Made by a program: the position numbers and the translations under genes. Below, piece after piece: positions 18,236 to 29,208 of a DNA stretch of 64,000 nucleotides. How positions within the stretch are numbered: position 1 is the first letter of the stretch; each line of letters begins with the position of its first letter. Below the pieces are notes generated by a model that was given only the letters and a program-made list of their open reading frames with translations, was not told where the DNA came from and made no database searches. The stretch is from Bryobacteraceae bacterium (GTDB taxonomy: Bacteria > Acidobacteriota > Terriglobia > Bryobacterales > Bryobacteraceae). The stretch is taken from the NCBI GenBank assembly GCA_025056865.1, contig JANWVO010000038.1, forward strand, positions 62,001 to 126,000, read 5' to 3'.

Positions 18236-19012
18236 TTGCGAGTTCAGGTTCTCCTCCTCCTGCTCCTGATCACCGGATGCGCCACGGCAACGGCGTGGAG
18301 CGCTACCCGTGCCAAAGCACGGCCCGCGGCGAAGGCGGGCGCGGCGCAGCGCACTGCTGCCCCGGCGGCGAAGGCGGCTGCGGCGAAGCCGGCAGGCAGG
18401 GTGCGCGCCGCCGTGCGGAAAGCCGGCGCGAAGCGCAGCGCGCGGGCACGGCGCAGGGGCGCCGACAGGGCGGAGCCGCAGTTCCAGCCCTATGTCATCC
18501 AGAACTGGCCGGAAGTGGCGCTCGAGCGCATGCCGCGCGTGCTGGCCGAGCTTCCCCCGCCTCCGGATCTGCCCTCCCCATGCCGCCTGTGCGAGACGCG
18601 GCTGCTGGCCACGGCCTACGAGCTGATCGGCACGCGCTACCGCCTGGGCGGGACGCGCCCGGAGACGGGCTTCGATTGCAGCGGCTTCGTCCGCTACCTC
18701 TACGAGCAGAACTTCTCGCTCGCCCTGCCGCCTTCGGCGCCGCTTCAGTATCAGGTGGGCTTCCGCGTGGAGCCCTGGGAACTGGAGCCGGGCGATCTGG
18801 TCTTCTTCCGCACCCGCCGCGGCTGGCACGTGGGCATGTATGTGGGCAACGACGCCTTCATCCACGCCCCGAACCGCCGCAAGACGGTGCGCATCAGCCC
18901 TCTGTTCTCCGACCCCTACTGGCGCCGCGCGTTTGTCGGCGCGCGGCGCATCCCTGTCCCGCAGCCGGCGGGCACGCTGCTGGCCGATGACTTCGCCAGC
19001 AACAACAACTGA
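18236..19012 (+). CDS. NlpC/P60 cell-wall peptidase, lipoprotein
   Basis: This is a 258-residue protein. An N-terminal lipoprotein signal ends in a lipobox (LITGC), so it should be anchored in a membrane. A basic, Ala/Lys/Arg-rich linker (~25-80) follows. The NlpC/P60 domain (~120-240) has the catalytic Cys in GFDCSGFV and His in GWHVGMYVG, with a further FIHAP motif. The family hydrolyses D-Glu-diaminopimelate bonds in peptidoglycan stems. I prefer the TTG at 18236, preceded by GAGG, because the ATG at 18170 lies before the predicted transcription start and would bury the lipoprotein signal. Confidence 0.9.
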   Translation: MRVQVLLLLLLITGCATATAWSATRAKARPAAKAGAAQRTAAPAAKAAAAKPAGRVRAAVRKAGAKRSARARRRGADRAEPQFQPYVIQNWPEVALERMPRVLAELPPPPDLPSPCRLCETRLLATAYELIGTRYRLGGTRPETGFDCSGFVRYLYEQNFSLALPPSAPLQYQVGFRVEPWELEPGDLVFFRTRRGWHVGMYVGNDAFIHAPNRRKTVRISPLFSDPYWRRAFVGARRIPVPQPAGTLLADDFASNNN

Positions 19013-19018
19013 CGCGCC

Positions 19019-20602
19019 TCAGCCCGCCTCGACGGGCGCGAACTCCGCCTCCTCCTTCCCGCGCGCGATCCGGGAATGGGCCCGGAAGGCGTCCGATTTC
19101 TCCGGATAATCCGTGCGGTAGTGGGCTCCGCGGCTCTCCCGCCGCGCCAGCGCGCAGCGGGCGATCAGCGAGAGCACGATGCGCGTGTTGGCGCGCTCGA
19201 GCGCGTCGCGGTCCGCGGGCACGGCGGCCTCGCAGGGGCTTTGCTCGAGCGTTTCGAGCGCGGCGGCGATGCTGTCCGAACAGCGCACGATGCCCAGCCG
19301 GTCCATGGCGAGACGGCGCATCTCTTCCAGCCGCAGCGAGGGAACCGCAAGCGGCGCCGGCGGGGCGAAGCGCGCCGGGGCCACGGGTGGCGCCGCCTCG
19401 CGCATATGGGCCCCGGCGCGGGCGCCGTAGACGACGCCTTCCAGCAGCGAATTGGACGCCAGCCGGTTCGCTCCATGAACGCCCGTGCAGGCCGCTTCGC
19501 CCGCGGCCCACAGCCCTTCGAGCGTGGTGCGCCCGTCCAGATCCGACCACACGCCGCCCATCGCGTAGTGCGCCGCCGGGCAGACGGGCGCGGGCTCGCG
19601 GTCGAGGTCGATTCCATAGGCGAGGCAGGTGGCATGAATGCGCGGGAACCGCTTCCGCACGAAATCGCCGCGGCCGGAAATGTCCAGCAGCACATGGGGC
19701 GCGCCGGTGTGCCGCATCTCGCTGACGATGGCGCGCGAGACCACGTCGCGGGGCGCGAGCTCCGCCATCGGATGGTAGCGCGGCATGAAGCGCTCGCCGC
19801 GCACGTTCAGCAGCCGCGCGCCCTCGCCGCGCAGCGCTTCCGAAAGCAGGAACCGCGGCGCGCCTTCGATGTGCAGCGCGGTCGGATGGAACTGCACGAA
19901 CTCGATGTCGCTGATGACGGCTCCGGCGCGCCACGCCATGGAGATGCCGTCGCCGGTGGCGACATCGGGGTTGGTCGTGTCGGCGTACACGCGCCCCAGC
20001 CCGCCCGTGGCCAGCAGCGTCGCGCGGGCAAGCACCGGGACCAGCAGTCCGCGGCGCGCGTCGAGAATCAGCGCCCCGGCCACGCGTCCTTCCTCGAGCA
20101 GCAGGTCGACCACGGCGGTGAACCCCTCGAAGCGCACGTTGGGCAGCGCGGCGGCGGCGCGGTACAGCGTGCGCGCGATCTCGCGCCCGGTGGAGTCGCC
20201 GTGCGAGTGCAGCACGCGGCTGCGCGAGTGCGCCCCCTCGCGCGCGAACAGCAGCTTCGCCCCCTCCCGGTCGAACTCGGCGCCCCAGCGGATCAGCTCC
20301 TCGATGCGCGCCGGGCCTTCGCTCACCAGCACGCGCACGGCGGCCGGGTTGCAAAGCCCGTCGCCGGCGGCCAGCGTGTCGGCTTCGTGCAGCGAGATGT
20401 CGTCCTCGTCGCTCAGCGCGACGGCGATGCCGCCCTGCGCGTATTCCGAGCTGGACTCCTGAAGGCTGTCCTTGGCGACGACGAGCACGCTGCCGGCGCG
20501 GGCCAGTTCGATGGCCGCGCGCATGCCGGCGACCCCTGCGCCGATGACGAGAAAATCGGTCCGGATTGTTTCCGCGAGCCTGTCGATACCCACATGGTAC
20601 AA
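19019..20602 (-). CDS. nadB: L-aspartate oxidase
   Basis: This is a 527-residue flavoprotein. The FAD-binding signature VIGAGVAGMRAAIELA lies near the N-terminus. SSSEYAQGGIA, RVLHSHGDSTGREI, FVQFHPTALH and AAGEAACTGVHGANRLASNSLLEG are typical of NadB and the fumarate reductase/succinate dehydrogenase flavoprotein family. It oxidises aspartate to iminoaspartate, the first step of de novo NAD synthesis. No nadA or nadC is next to it here. The start may be TTG at 20602 or GTG at 20593. Confidence 0.95.
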   Translation of the reverse strand: MYHVGIDRLAETIRTDFLVIGAGVAGMRAAIELARAGSVLVVAKDSLQESSSEYAQGGIAVALSDEDDISLHEADTLAAGDGLCNPAAVRVLVSEGPARIEELIRWGAEFDREGAKLLFAREGAHSRSRVLHSHGDSTGREIARTLYRAAAALPNVRFEGFTAVVDLLLEEGRVAGALILDARRGLLVPVLARATLLATGGLGRVYADTTNPDVATGDGISMAWRAGAVISDIEFVQFHPTALHIEGAPRFLLSEALRGEGARLLNVRGERFMPRYHPMAELAPRDVVSRAIVSEMRHTGAPHVLLDISGRGDFVRKRFPRIHATCLAYGIDLDREPAPVCPAAHYAMGGVWSDLDGRTTLEGLWAAGEAACTGVHGANRLASNSLLEGVVYGARAGAHMREAAPPVAPARFAPPAPLAVPSLRLEEMRRLAMDRLGIVRCSDSIAAALETLEQSPCEAAVPADRDALERANTRIVLSLIARCALARRESRGAHYRTDYPEKSDAFRAHSRIARGKEEAEFAPVEAG

Positions 20603-20610
20603 CCGTAGAT

Positions 20611-21681
20611 ATGCCGACGTTCACGGTGGACACCGGCGCGCAGCAGTACCCGGTGCTGGTGGAGCGCGGCGCGCTCGCGCGGCTCGGCGCCTTCATTCCG
20701 CCGAAGCGCGGCGTCGTCTTCGTCGTCAGCGAAGAGGGCATCTGGCGCATGCACGGCGCGGCGGTGGAGCAGGCGCTCGCCGGGCGGCCGTGGCGGCTGA
20801 TCCTGTTCCCGGGCGGCGAGGAGAACAAGCGGCTCGCGCAGATCGAGGCGATGGCCGAGCAGATGGTGGAAGGCGGCGGAGACCGTTCGAGCCTCGTCAT
20901 CGCCTTCGGCGGCGGCGTGGTGAACGACCTTGGCGGCTTCCTCGCGGCCGTGTTCATGCGCGGCGTTCCCGTAATCCAGGCGCCCACCACCCTGCTAGCG
21001 CAGGTGGACGCGGGCGTCGGCGGCAAGACGGGAGCCAACCTGCGCGCGGGCAAGAACCTGGTGGGCGCCTTCCATCAGCCGCTGGCCGTCATCACCGACC
21101 CCGGCGTGCTGGCCACCCTGCCCGAACGGGAATACCGCGCCGGGCTGTTCGAAGTGATCAAGCACGGCATCATCCGCAGCGAGCCGCTGTTCCGGCTGAT
21201 GCAGCAGCGGCGCGAGGCCGTCCTCGCGCGCGAGCCGGACGTCGTGGAGCAGATGGTGGCCGAGAGTGTGCGCATCAAGTGCGAGGTGGTCTCGCAGGAC
21301 GAAAAGGAAAGCGGGCTGCGGCGCATCCTCAATTTCGGCCACACCGTCGGCCACGCGATCGAAGCCGAAACCGGCTACAGCCGCTTCCTGCACGGCGAGG
21401 CCGTGGGCCTCGGCATGCTGGCCGCGCTGCGGCTGTCGGAGCTGGCCGGGCGGATTCCGGCGCCGCTGCGGGAGGAGATGGCCGCGGTGGTGCGCGCTTA
21501 CGGCCCGTTCCCTTCCACCGATGGATTGACGGTGGATGGGCTGCTCGCGCGGCTGCGGAAGGACAAGAAGGCGATCCAGGGGGCGGTGCACTGGGTGCTG
21601 GCCACGGGCATCGGGTCCACGGAGGTGACCGCGGACATCGCCGAAGATCTGGTCCGCCACGCGGTGGCATCCATTCTGTAG
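20611..21681 (+). CDS. aroB: 3-dehydroquinate synthase
   Basis: This is a 356-residue protein with the AroB core: FGGGVVNDLGGFLAAVFMRG, PTTLLAQVDAGVGGKTGAN and NFGHTVGHAIEAE, the last providing Zn-binding His residues. It converts DAHP to 3-dehydroquinate in the shikimate pathway. The start at 20611 (MPTFTV) was preferred to an in-frame ATG at 20566 that overlaps the divergent nadB start. menG follows after six bases, and chorismate feeds menaquinone, so co-transcription makes sense. Confidence 0.97.
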   Translation: MPTFTVDTGAQQYPVLVERGALARLGAFIPPKRGVVFVVSEEGIWRMHGAAVEQALAGRPWRLILFPGGEENKRLAQIEAMAEQMVEGGGDRSSLVIAFGGGVVNDLGGFLAAVFMRGVPVIQAPTTLLAQVDAGVGGKTGANLRAGKNLVGAFHQPLAVITDPGVLATLPEREYRAGLFEVIKHGIIRSEPLFRLMQQRREAVLAREPDVVEQMVAESVRIKCEVVSQDEKESGLRRILNFGHTVGHAIEAETGYSRFLHGEAVGLGMLAALRLSELAGRIPAPLREEMAAVVRAYGPFPSTDGLTVDGLLARLRKDKKAIQGAVHWVLATGIGSTEVTADIAEDLVRHAVASIL

Positions 21682-21687
21682 GAAGCC

Positions 21688-22428
21688 GTGCAGGGAACCA
21701 CGCCGCCGGGAGCGCGAACCGAACAGGAGGCCGCCGCCTATGTGCAGCGGATGTTTTCGCGCGTCGCCCGCCGCTACGACCTGCTCAATCACCTGCTGTC
21801 GTTCCAGACGGACCGCTATTGGCGCTTCCGCACGGCGCTCGACGTGGAGCCGTTCCTGCGGCGCCCGCGCTCGCGCGTGCTCGATCTCTGCTGCGGCACC
21901 GGCGACCTCGCTCTGGCGCTCGAGCGGCGCGCCGCCGGCGATGCGCTTCTCATTGGCGGCGACTTCTGCCGGCCCATGCTCGAAGAGGCGCGCCGCAAGC
22001 AGCGGCGGCGCGGGGCGCGGATCGAATGGATCGAGTGCGACGGCCTGCAACTGCCCTTCCCGCCCGGCTCGCTGGATCTGGTCACCATCGCCTTCGGGTT
22101 CCGCAATTTCGCCAACTACCGCGCAGGGCTGGCCGAGCTGCGGCGGGTCATCAAGCCCGGCGGCATGCTGGCGATTCTGGAATTCTCGACGCCGCCGAAC
22201 CCCGTCTTCCGCGCCCTCTACCGCTTCTACTCGGAGACGCTGCTGCCCGCCTTGGGCGGCTGGATCTCCGGCGACCGCGGCGCCTACACCTACCTGCCGG
22301 AGTCAGTGAAGAAGTTTCCCAATGCGGAGAGGCTCGCTGCGGAAATGGAAGCCGCCGGCTTCACCCGGGTGCGCTTCCGGCGCATGACATTCGGCATCGT
22401 CGCGCTGCACACCGGGCTGTCGGGCTGA
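21688..22428 (+). CDS. menG: Demethylmenaquinone methyltransferase (UbiE/MenG)
   Basis: This is a 246-residue protein with a GTG start. The SAM-binding motif is VLDLCCGTGDLALAL, and the UbiE signatures YDLLNHLLSFQTDRYWR, FGFRNFANYRAGLAELRRVIKPGG and YTYLPESVKKFPN are all present. It methylates demethylmenaquinone at the last step of menaquinone synthesis (or the ubiquinone precursor in other groups). It lies six bases after aroB. Confidence 0.94.
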   Translation: MQGTTPPGARTEQEAAAYVQRMFSRVARRYDLLNHLLSFQTDRYWRFRTALDVEPFLRRPRSRVLDLCCGTGDLALALERRAAGDALLIGGDFCRPMLEEARRKQRRRGARIEWIECDGLQLPFPPGSLDLVTIAFGFRNFANYRAGLAELRRVIKPGGMLAILEFSTPPNPVFRALYRFYSETLLPALGGWISGDRGAYTYLPESVKKFPNAERLAAEMEAAGFTRVRFRRMTFGIVALHTGLSG

Positions 22429-22533
22429 ATGGCCGGCTCCCGCCTGCCCGGGCGGCGCGTGGCGCGGCGCGCGGATCAGAAGAATCCGCGCAATGCGCCC
22501 GCGGGCGCCACAGCCGGCTCGCGCCGTGCGCCT

Positions 22534-22824
22534 TCAGCCGAGCGCGGCGGCGATGCGCTTTTCCAGCTCTTCCTGGCCGAGCGGGGTGCTGATGAACAGC
22601 TCCTGCCGGGCCCCCGCAGCCAGCGCAATCGCTTTCCAGCCGTTCTGCACCGGCACGGTGACGCGGATCCGCACCGCGCCCTTGGCATCGCGCACCGGGC
22701 GGATCACGCCGGGGATGATCGAGCGGATGTCGGGATCTTCCACCAGCCGCTCGAGCACCGGGCGCAGCCCGTCGAGGATCGAATGCTCAATCTTGAGCTT
22801 GTTCTGGTTGGCTCGCAGGCGCAT
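22534..22824 (-). CDS. Small DUF2103-like protein
   Basis: This is a 96-residue protein of alpha/beta character with no signal peptide. The segments KIEHSILDGLRPVLERL, IRSIIPGVIRPVR and RIRVTVPVQNGWKAIA resemble DUF2103 proteins, described as predicted metal-binding, known mainly from cyanobacteria and other deep bacterial groups. That match is from memory and not certain. It is convergent with menG and 42 bases downstream of gatB on the same strand, so it may share the gatB transcript. Confidence 0.6.
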   Translation of the reverse strand: MRLRANQNKLKIEHSILDGLRPVLERLVEDPDIRSIIPGVIRPVRDAKGAVRIRVTVPVQNGWKAIALAAGARQELFISTPLGQEELEKRIAAALG

Positions 22825-22866
22825 GGAAAATCACTGACCCGGCGTCCAATGGAGCGCACCGCCCCC

Positions 22867-24342
22867 TCACAGCTTCTGTTTGAGCAGTTCGGCTACGGCG
22901 GCGGGGTTGGCCTGGCCGCGCGTCGCCTTCATCACCTGCCCGACGAAAAACTGCAACACCGTTGTCTTGCCGGCGCGGTACTGCTCCACCTGCTTCGGGT
23001 TGTTCGCGATCACCTCATCGACGATCCGCTCCAGCTCGCCCGTGTCCGACATCGCGCGCAGCCCTTCGCGCTCCATGATCGTCCGCGCGCTCTCCCGCGT
23101 GGCGAACATCTTCGGCAGGATCTCCTTGGCGAGCTTCCCCGTCAGCTCGCCCTTCTGCACCAGCACAATCAGCTCGCCCAGCCTCTCGGGCGGCACGGGA
23201 CAGGTCTCGACCGTGAACCCTTCGGCCTTCAGCAGCCCGGCCAGGTCGCCCGAAACCCAGTTGGCCGCGGCGCGCGGATCCCCGCAGGCCTTCACCACGC
23301 CCTCGAAGTAATCCGCCAGCTCGCGCGAACCCGTCAGCACCTGCGCGTCGTACTCCCGCAGCCCGTACTGCTCGACAAAGCGGCGGCGCATCTCCGCCGG
23401 CATCTCGGGCATCGACCGCCGGATCTCCTCCAGCCACTCGTCGCTGACGACAAGCGGCAGCAGGTCCGGCTCGGGAAAGTAACGGTAGTCGTGCGCCTCC
23501 TCCTTGCTGCGCATGGAGAAGGTCTCGTCAAGGTCCGGGTTGTAGAGCCGCGTCTCCTGCACCACCGTTCCGCCCGCCTCGAGCAGCGCCACCTGCCGCG
23601 AGATCTCGAACTCGATCGCCTGCCGCAGGAAGCGGAACGAGTTCAGGTTCTTGATCTCCACCTTCGTGCCGAACTGCTCCGTTCCCCTGCGGCGCACGCT
23701 CACGTTGGCGTCGCAGCGCAGGTTGCCCTTCTCCATGTCGCAGTTCGACACGCCGGCGAACTGCATCGCCAGCTTGAGCTCGGTCAGATACTCGTACGCC
23801 TCGGCGGCGCTGCGCAGGTCCGGCTCGCTGACGATCTCGGCCAGCGGCGCCCCGGTACGGTTCAGATCCACATACGAATAGCGGTCGCTGTCGCGGTAGC
23901 CCTCGTGCGTGCTCTTGCCGGCGTCGTCTTCCAGATGCAGGCGGCGCACGCCAATGCGCTTCCTGCCCTGCGCCGTGCCGATCTCCACCCAGCCGTGCTC
24001 GGCCAGCGGCTGATCGTACTGCGAAATCTGGTAACCCTTGGGCAGATCCGGATAGAAGTAGTTCTTGCGGGCGAAGACGCTGCGCCGTCGCACTTCGCAG
24101 TGCAGCGCCAGCGCGGCGCGGATGCCCAGCTCGACGGCGGCGCGGTTCAGCACCGGCAACGCGCCCGGCATCCCCAGGCACACCGGACACACGTTCGTGT
24201 TGGGCGCGGCGCCGAACTCGTTCGGGCACGCGCAGAAGATCTTGGTGCGCGTGCCCAGTTGCACGTGCACCTCCAGTCCGATGACCGGCTCGTAGAGCGC
24301 AAGCTGCTCCGGCGTCGCCAGCAAAGGCGCGGCAGTGCTCAT
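22867..24342 (-). CDS. gatB: Aspartyl/glutamyl-tRNA amidotransferase subunit B
   Basis: This is a 491-residue protein. GatB signatures are visible: PVIGLEVHVQLGT, the zinc-site cysteines in IFCACPNEF and NTNVCPVCLGMPG, FYPDLPKGYQISQYD, and a C-terminal YqeY-like tail domain (NPAAVAELLKQKL). With GatA and GatC it converts Glu-tRNA(Gln) or Asp-tRNA(Asn) to the amide form. gatA and gatC are not in this window. A TACAAT hexamer ends seven bases before the ATG and no Shine-Dalgarno is present, which suggests a leaderless transcript. Confidence 0.97.
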   Translation of the reverse strand: MSTAAPLLATPEQLALYEPVIGLEVHVQLGTRTKIFCACPNEFGAAPNTNVCPVCLGMPGALPVLNRAAVELGIRAALALHCEVRRRSVFARKNYFYPDLPKGYQISQYDQPLAEHGWVEIGTAQGRKRIGVRRLHLEDDAGKSTHEGYRDSDRYSYVDLNRTGAPLAEIVSEPDLRSAAEAYEYLTELKLAMQFAGVSNCDMEKGNLRCDANVSVRRRGTEQFGTKVEIKNLNSFRFLRQAIEFEISRQVALLEAGGTVVQETRLYNPDLDETFSMRSKEEAHDYRYFPEPDLLPLVVSDEWLEEIRRSMPEMPAEMRRRFVEQYGLREYDAQVLTGSRELADYFEGVVKACGDPRAAANWVSGDLAGLLKAEGFTVETCPVPPERLGELIVLVQKGELTGKLAKEILPKMFATRESARTIMEREGLRAMSDTGELERIVDEVIANNPKQVEQYRAGKTTVLQFFVGQVMKATRGQANPAAVAELLKQKL

Positions 24343-24428
24343 ACGTCTGATTGTAAGATCCGGCGCGGGCGCACAGCCCGGGATCCGGCTGTTGCGCGCG
24401 GCAGCCGTTTGTGAGAAGAATCATCGGC

Positions 24429-25748
24429 ATGGAGAATCCGGGTCCATCCGATGCCCGCACGCTGTTGATCACAACCGTCGGCGGCTCTCCCGAGGCCATC
24501 GTTGCCGGCATCCTCCATCTGCGTCCAGACCGCATCGTGTTCGTGTGCAGCCCCGAGACGGCGAAACTGGTCGAGGGGCCCGACGACCGCGGCAACCCGG
24601 GCATCCTGGAACGCCTGCGGCGGAACGGGTTCGAAGTGCCCGCCGGAGCCTGGGAAATCGTGCAGATCGTTGATGCCCAGGATCTCGAATCCCTCGTCCG
24701 GCAGGCGCGGCAGCAGATCGAACCCGCGGCCCGCCACTGGGTGCGGGATCCTTCCCGGGACCGCGTCGTCGTCGACTTCACCGGCGGCACCAAATGCATG
24801 TCCGCCGGCCTTGTGCTGGCCAGCCTCGACTGGCCCTGCGAGTGGCAATACGTCGGCGGCACGGAGCGAACCAAAGGGGGCGTTGGCGTCGTCGTCGACG
24901 GCAAGGAGCAGATCGTCAACCCGCGCAACCCCTGGGACACGCTCGCCTGGCGGCACGTGCTGCGCGCCGCCGCCCTGTTCGACGAGGGCGAGACGGGCGG
25001 AGCTGTGGCCGTGCTGGAAGGAGCCCTCCGGCGGACCGGGCCAGGCAGGCTGAACAGAGCGCTCGGCACGCTGTTCCAGTTCTGCCGCATCTACCACGAG
25101 TGGGACGCCTTCCGCCACGCCGACGCGCACATGGCGGCCCGTGACTTCCTGAAAAACGTGGATACCCTTTCCTTCTTCGTGTCCCCGGACCGCGTGGAGC
25201 ATTTCCACCGCCGCGTATCCGCAGACGCCACCCTGCTGGAAAAGCTGAGCCAGGGCGGCGGCCCGCGCCCGCTGCTCGTGGCGGACATCTACAGCAACGG
25301 GCTTCGCCGCATGCGCGAGCGCCGCTTCGACGATGCCGTGGCCCGCTTCTACCGCTGCGTGGAAGCCCTGGCGCAGGTGGCGCTGGCCGCGCACGGAATC
25401 CATTCGACTGCCGCCGTGCCCGTGCAGAGCATCCCGGAAGAGCTGCGGGCGGAGTGGAACCTGCCCGCCGGCTGCGAGACCGTCGAGCTGCCGCTGTCGC
25501 GCAGCTATCAGTTGCTGGCGGCGCTTGGCGATGAGCTCGGCCAGCGTTTCCTCGAGTCCCGGCTCGCGAGCCGGGAGAAAAGCCCCTTGCAGGCCCGCAA
25601 TCATTCCATCCTCGCCCACGGTTTTCATGCGGTCAGCGAGGCTGACGCCGATAGCCTGAAAAAGGAACTCGAAGCCCTCGCAGGCGGCTGGCTCAAGGAT
25701 CAGATCCCGGTCTTCCCCAAACTGAGCGACCTGCTCGGCACGTTCTGA
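24429..25748 (+). CDS. CARF-HEPN protein, CRISPR ancillary ribonuclease-like (TIGR02710 type)
   Basis: This is a 439-residue protein. The N-terminal domain (~1-170) looks like a CARF (Rossmann-like) ligand sensor: LLITTVGGSPEAIV with the glycine turn at 16-20, then VVVDFTGGTKCMSAGL at ~114-128, the conserved second ligand-binding loop. A helical middle region follows. Near the C-terminus RNHSILAHGF gives R390-x6-H397, a HEPN RNase motif. The layout matches the TIGR02710 family related to Csm6/Csx1, RNases activated by cyclic oligoadenylates in type III CRISPR immunity. No cas gene or repeat array lies in the 64 kb. The start may be the ATG at 24429 or a GTG at 24411. Confidence 0.8.
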   Translation: MENPGPSDARTLLITTVGGSPEAIVAGILHLRPDRIVFVCSPETAKLVEGPDDRGNPGILERLRRNGFEVPAGAWEIVQIVDAQDLESLVRQARQQIEPAARHWVRDPSRDRVVVDFTGGTKCMSAGLVLASLDWPCEWQYVGGTERTKGGVGVVVDGKEQIVNPRNPWDTLAWRHVLRAAALFDEGETGGAVAVLEGALRRTGPGRLNRALGTLFQFCRIYHEWDAFRHADAHMAARDFLKNVDTLSFFVSPDRVEHFHRRVSADATLLEKLSQGGGPRPLLVADIYSNGLRRMRERRFDDAVARFYRCVEALAQVALAAHGIHSTAAVPVQSIPEELRAEWNLPAGCETVELPLSRSYQLLAALGDELGQRFLESRLASREKSPLQARNHSILAHGFHAVSEADADSLKKELEALAGGWLKDQIPVFPKLSDLLGTF

Positions 25749-25758
25749 AGCGCGCCGC

Positions 25759-25795
25759 AAAACAAAAACCGGCTGGCCCAGGGCGGGCCAGCCGG
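25759..25795 (-). terminator. Rho-independent terminator of the Tes-like gene
   Basis: A perfect 11-bp stem (CCGGCTGGCCC at 25769-25779 with GGGCCAGCCGG at 25785-25795, 5-base loop) is followed, reading leftward, by TTTTTGTTTT. It lies 36 bases after the stop of the radical SAM gene. On the + strand there is no T-run, so it does not look bidirectional. Confidence 0.9.
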
Positions 25796-25830
25796 ATTCA
25801 ATGCACACCGAATGGAGTCTGGGATGAACT

Positions 25831-27933
<2,103 letters not shown>

Positions 27934-27999
27934 CGTTTGTCCTTGTCTCCTGTGTCGGACTGCTCTGGTCTTTATGCCAGATGACTCATTCGGTGTGGC

Positions 28000-28073
28000 G
28001 TCTCCGGAATTCTGCCCACGGAGACACTTTTCTCTCAGCCCATATTGTAGGCAAAGCCGTGCCGGCAACCCAA
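28000..28073 (-). promoter_or_regulatory. Promoter and structured leader of the Tes-like gene
   Basis: Reading leftward, TTGGGT (28073-28068) and TACAAT (28049-28044) are spaced by 18 bases. The predicted start (~28037) leaves a leader of about 100 bases. Within it GTCTCCG (28000-28006) pairs perfectly with CGGAGAC (28019-28025), and a second short stem (TCTGG/CCAGA) lies near 27965-27982. A long leader is unusual in this compact window and may be regulatory. Confidence 0.5.
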
Positions 28074-28173
28074 ACATATCCATTGAAATGCGCTCCGGCG
28101 GGGCTGGACGGGGAAAGTCGCGGGCCCAACGGTTTCCGCCCTCCCGCGTAGTAGGATGACGGAGGGGGTTCCC

Positions 28174-29208
28174 GTGGCAGATCCGGCCCGCGCCAGAGAG
28201 GTTTTCTTCGCCGCCGCGCGCCGTGCCGGGTTCCAGCTTGCGGGCGTCGCGCCGGCCGCCCCCGTGGAGGACTTTCCCATTTTCCAGCAATGGGTTGGCG
28301 ACGGATTGGCCGGGCCGCTGCGGTATCTGGCCGACCACCGCGCCGCCCTCCGCGCCGACCCCCGCCACCTGCTGCCCTCGGCCCGCTCCGTGCTCTGCGT
28401 CGGGCTGCTGTACAACACGGCGGGGCCGCCCAGGCATTCCATTTCCCGCTACGCCTGGGGCGCGGGCGACTACCACGACATCGTGCGGGCGCTGCTCGCC
28501 TCCGTCGTGGACGAAATGCGCGGGCAACTCGGCCCGTTCGAGCATCGCATCTGTGTGGATACGGCGCCGCTGCTCGAGCGCTCGCTCGCCCGCCGCGCCG
28601 GGCTCGGCTGGATCGGGCGCAACACCTGCCTCATCAACCAGCGGCTCGGCTCGTGGTTCTTTCTTGGCGAAGTGCTGGTCTCGCTCGCGCTGCCGCCCGA
28701 CGGCCCGCCTCCGGACCGGTGCGGCACCTGCCGCCGCTGCATCGACGCCTGCCCGACGCAGGCGCTCGTTCCGGCCGGCGGCGGCCGCTACCGCCTCGAT
28801 GCGCGCCTCTGCATCTCCACCTGGACCATCGAGCAGCGCGGCCCGCTGCCCGCTGCCGCCCGCGAACAGACCGGCACGCTCCTGTTCGGCTGCGACATCT
28901 GCCAGGAGGTCTGCCCCTGGAACCGCCGCGCCCCCCTCACCGCCATGCCCGAGTTTCAGCCCCTGCACCCGGATCCCGACCTGGCCGAGCTGGCCTTCCT
29001 CAGCGAAGAGGAGTTCCGCGCTCGCTTCCGCCGCACCCCCGTCTGGCGCGCCCGCTATGCCGGGCTGCTGCGCAATGCCGCCACGGCGATGGGCAACTCC
29101 GGCGACCGCGCCTACCTGCCTGCCCTCCGTCGGCTGGCCGCCTTCGGTGACGAGGGCGTCCGCGAGCACGCCCTCTGGGCCATCCGCCGCCTGGAGGCCG
29201 CGGCATGA
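28174..29208 (+). CDS. queG: Epoxyqueuosine reductase
   Basis: This is a 344-residue protein. It has the ferredoxin-like cluster motif CGTCRRCIDACPT and a second set CDICQEVCPWN, for two 4Fe-4S clusters. The N-terminal cobalamin-binding region has the typical RYAWGAGDYHD and GLGWIGRNTCLIN. It reduces epoxyqueuosine to queuosine in tRNA. I prefer the GTG at 28174, which has GGAGGGGG five bases upstream, over the ATG at 28156. The next gene starts in an ATGA overlap. Confidence 0.95.
   Translation: MADPARAREVFFAAARRAGFQLAGVAPAAPVEDFPIFQQWVGDGLAGPLRYLADHRAALRADPRHLLPSARSVLCVGLLYNTAGPPRHSISRYAWGAGDYHDIVRALLASVVDEMRGQLGPFEHRICVDTAPLLERSLARRAGLGWIGRNTCLINQRLGSWFFLGEVLVSLALPPDGPPPDRCGTCRRCIDACPTQALVPAGGGRYRLDARLCISTWTIEQRGPLPAAAREQTGTLLFGCDICQEVCPWNRRAPLTAMPEFQPLHPDPDLAELAFLSEEEFRARFRRTPVWRARYAGLLRNAATAMGNSGDRAYLPALRRLAAFGDEGVREHALWAIRRLEAAA

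Noticed and set aside
27934-29169. Long in-frame N-terminal extension (412 residues) of the radical SAM protein
   Set aside because: It lies antisense to queG, is of low-complexity shadow composition, and the ATG at 27933 has a ribosome binding site and a matching promoter upstream.
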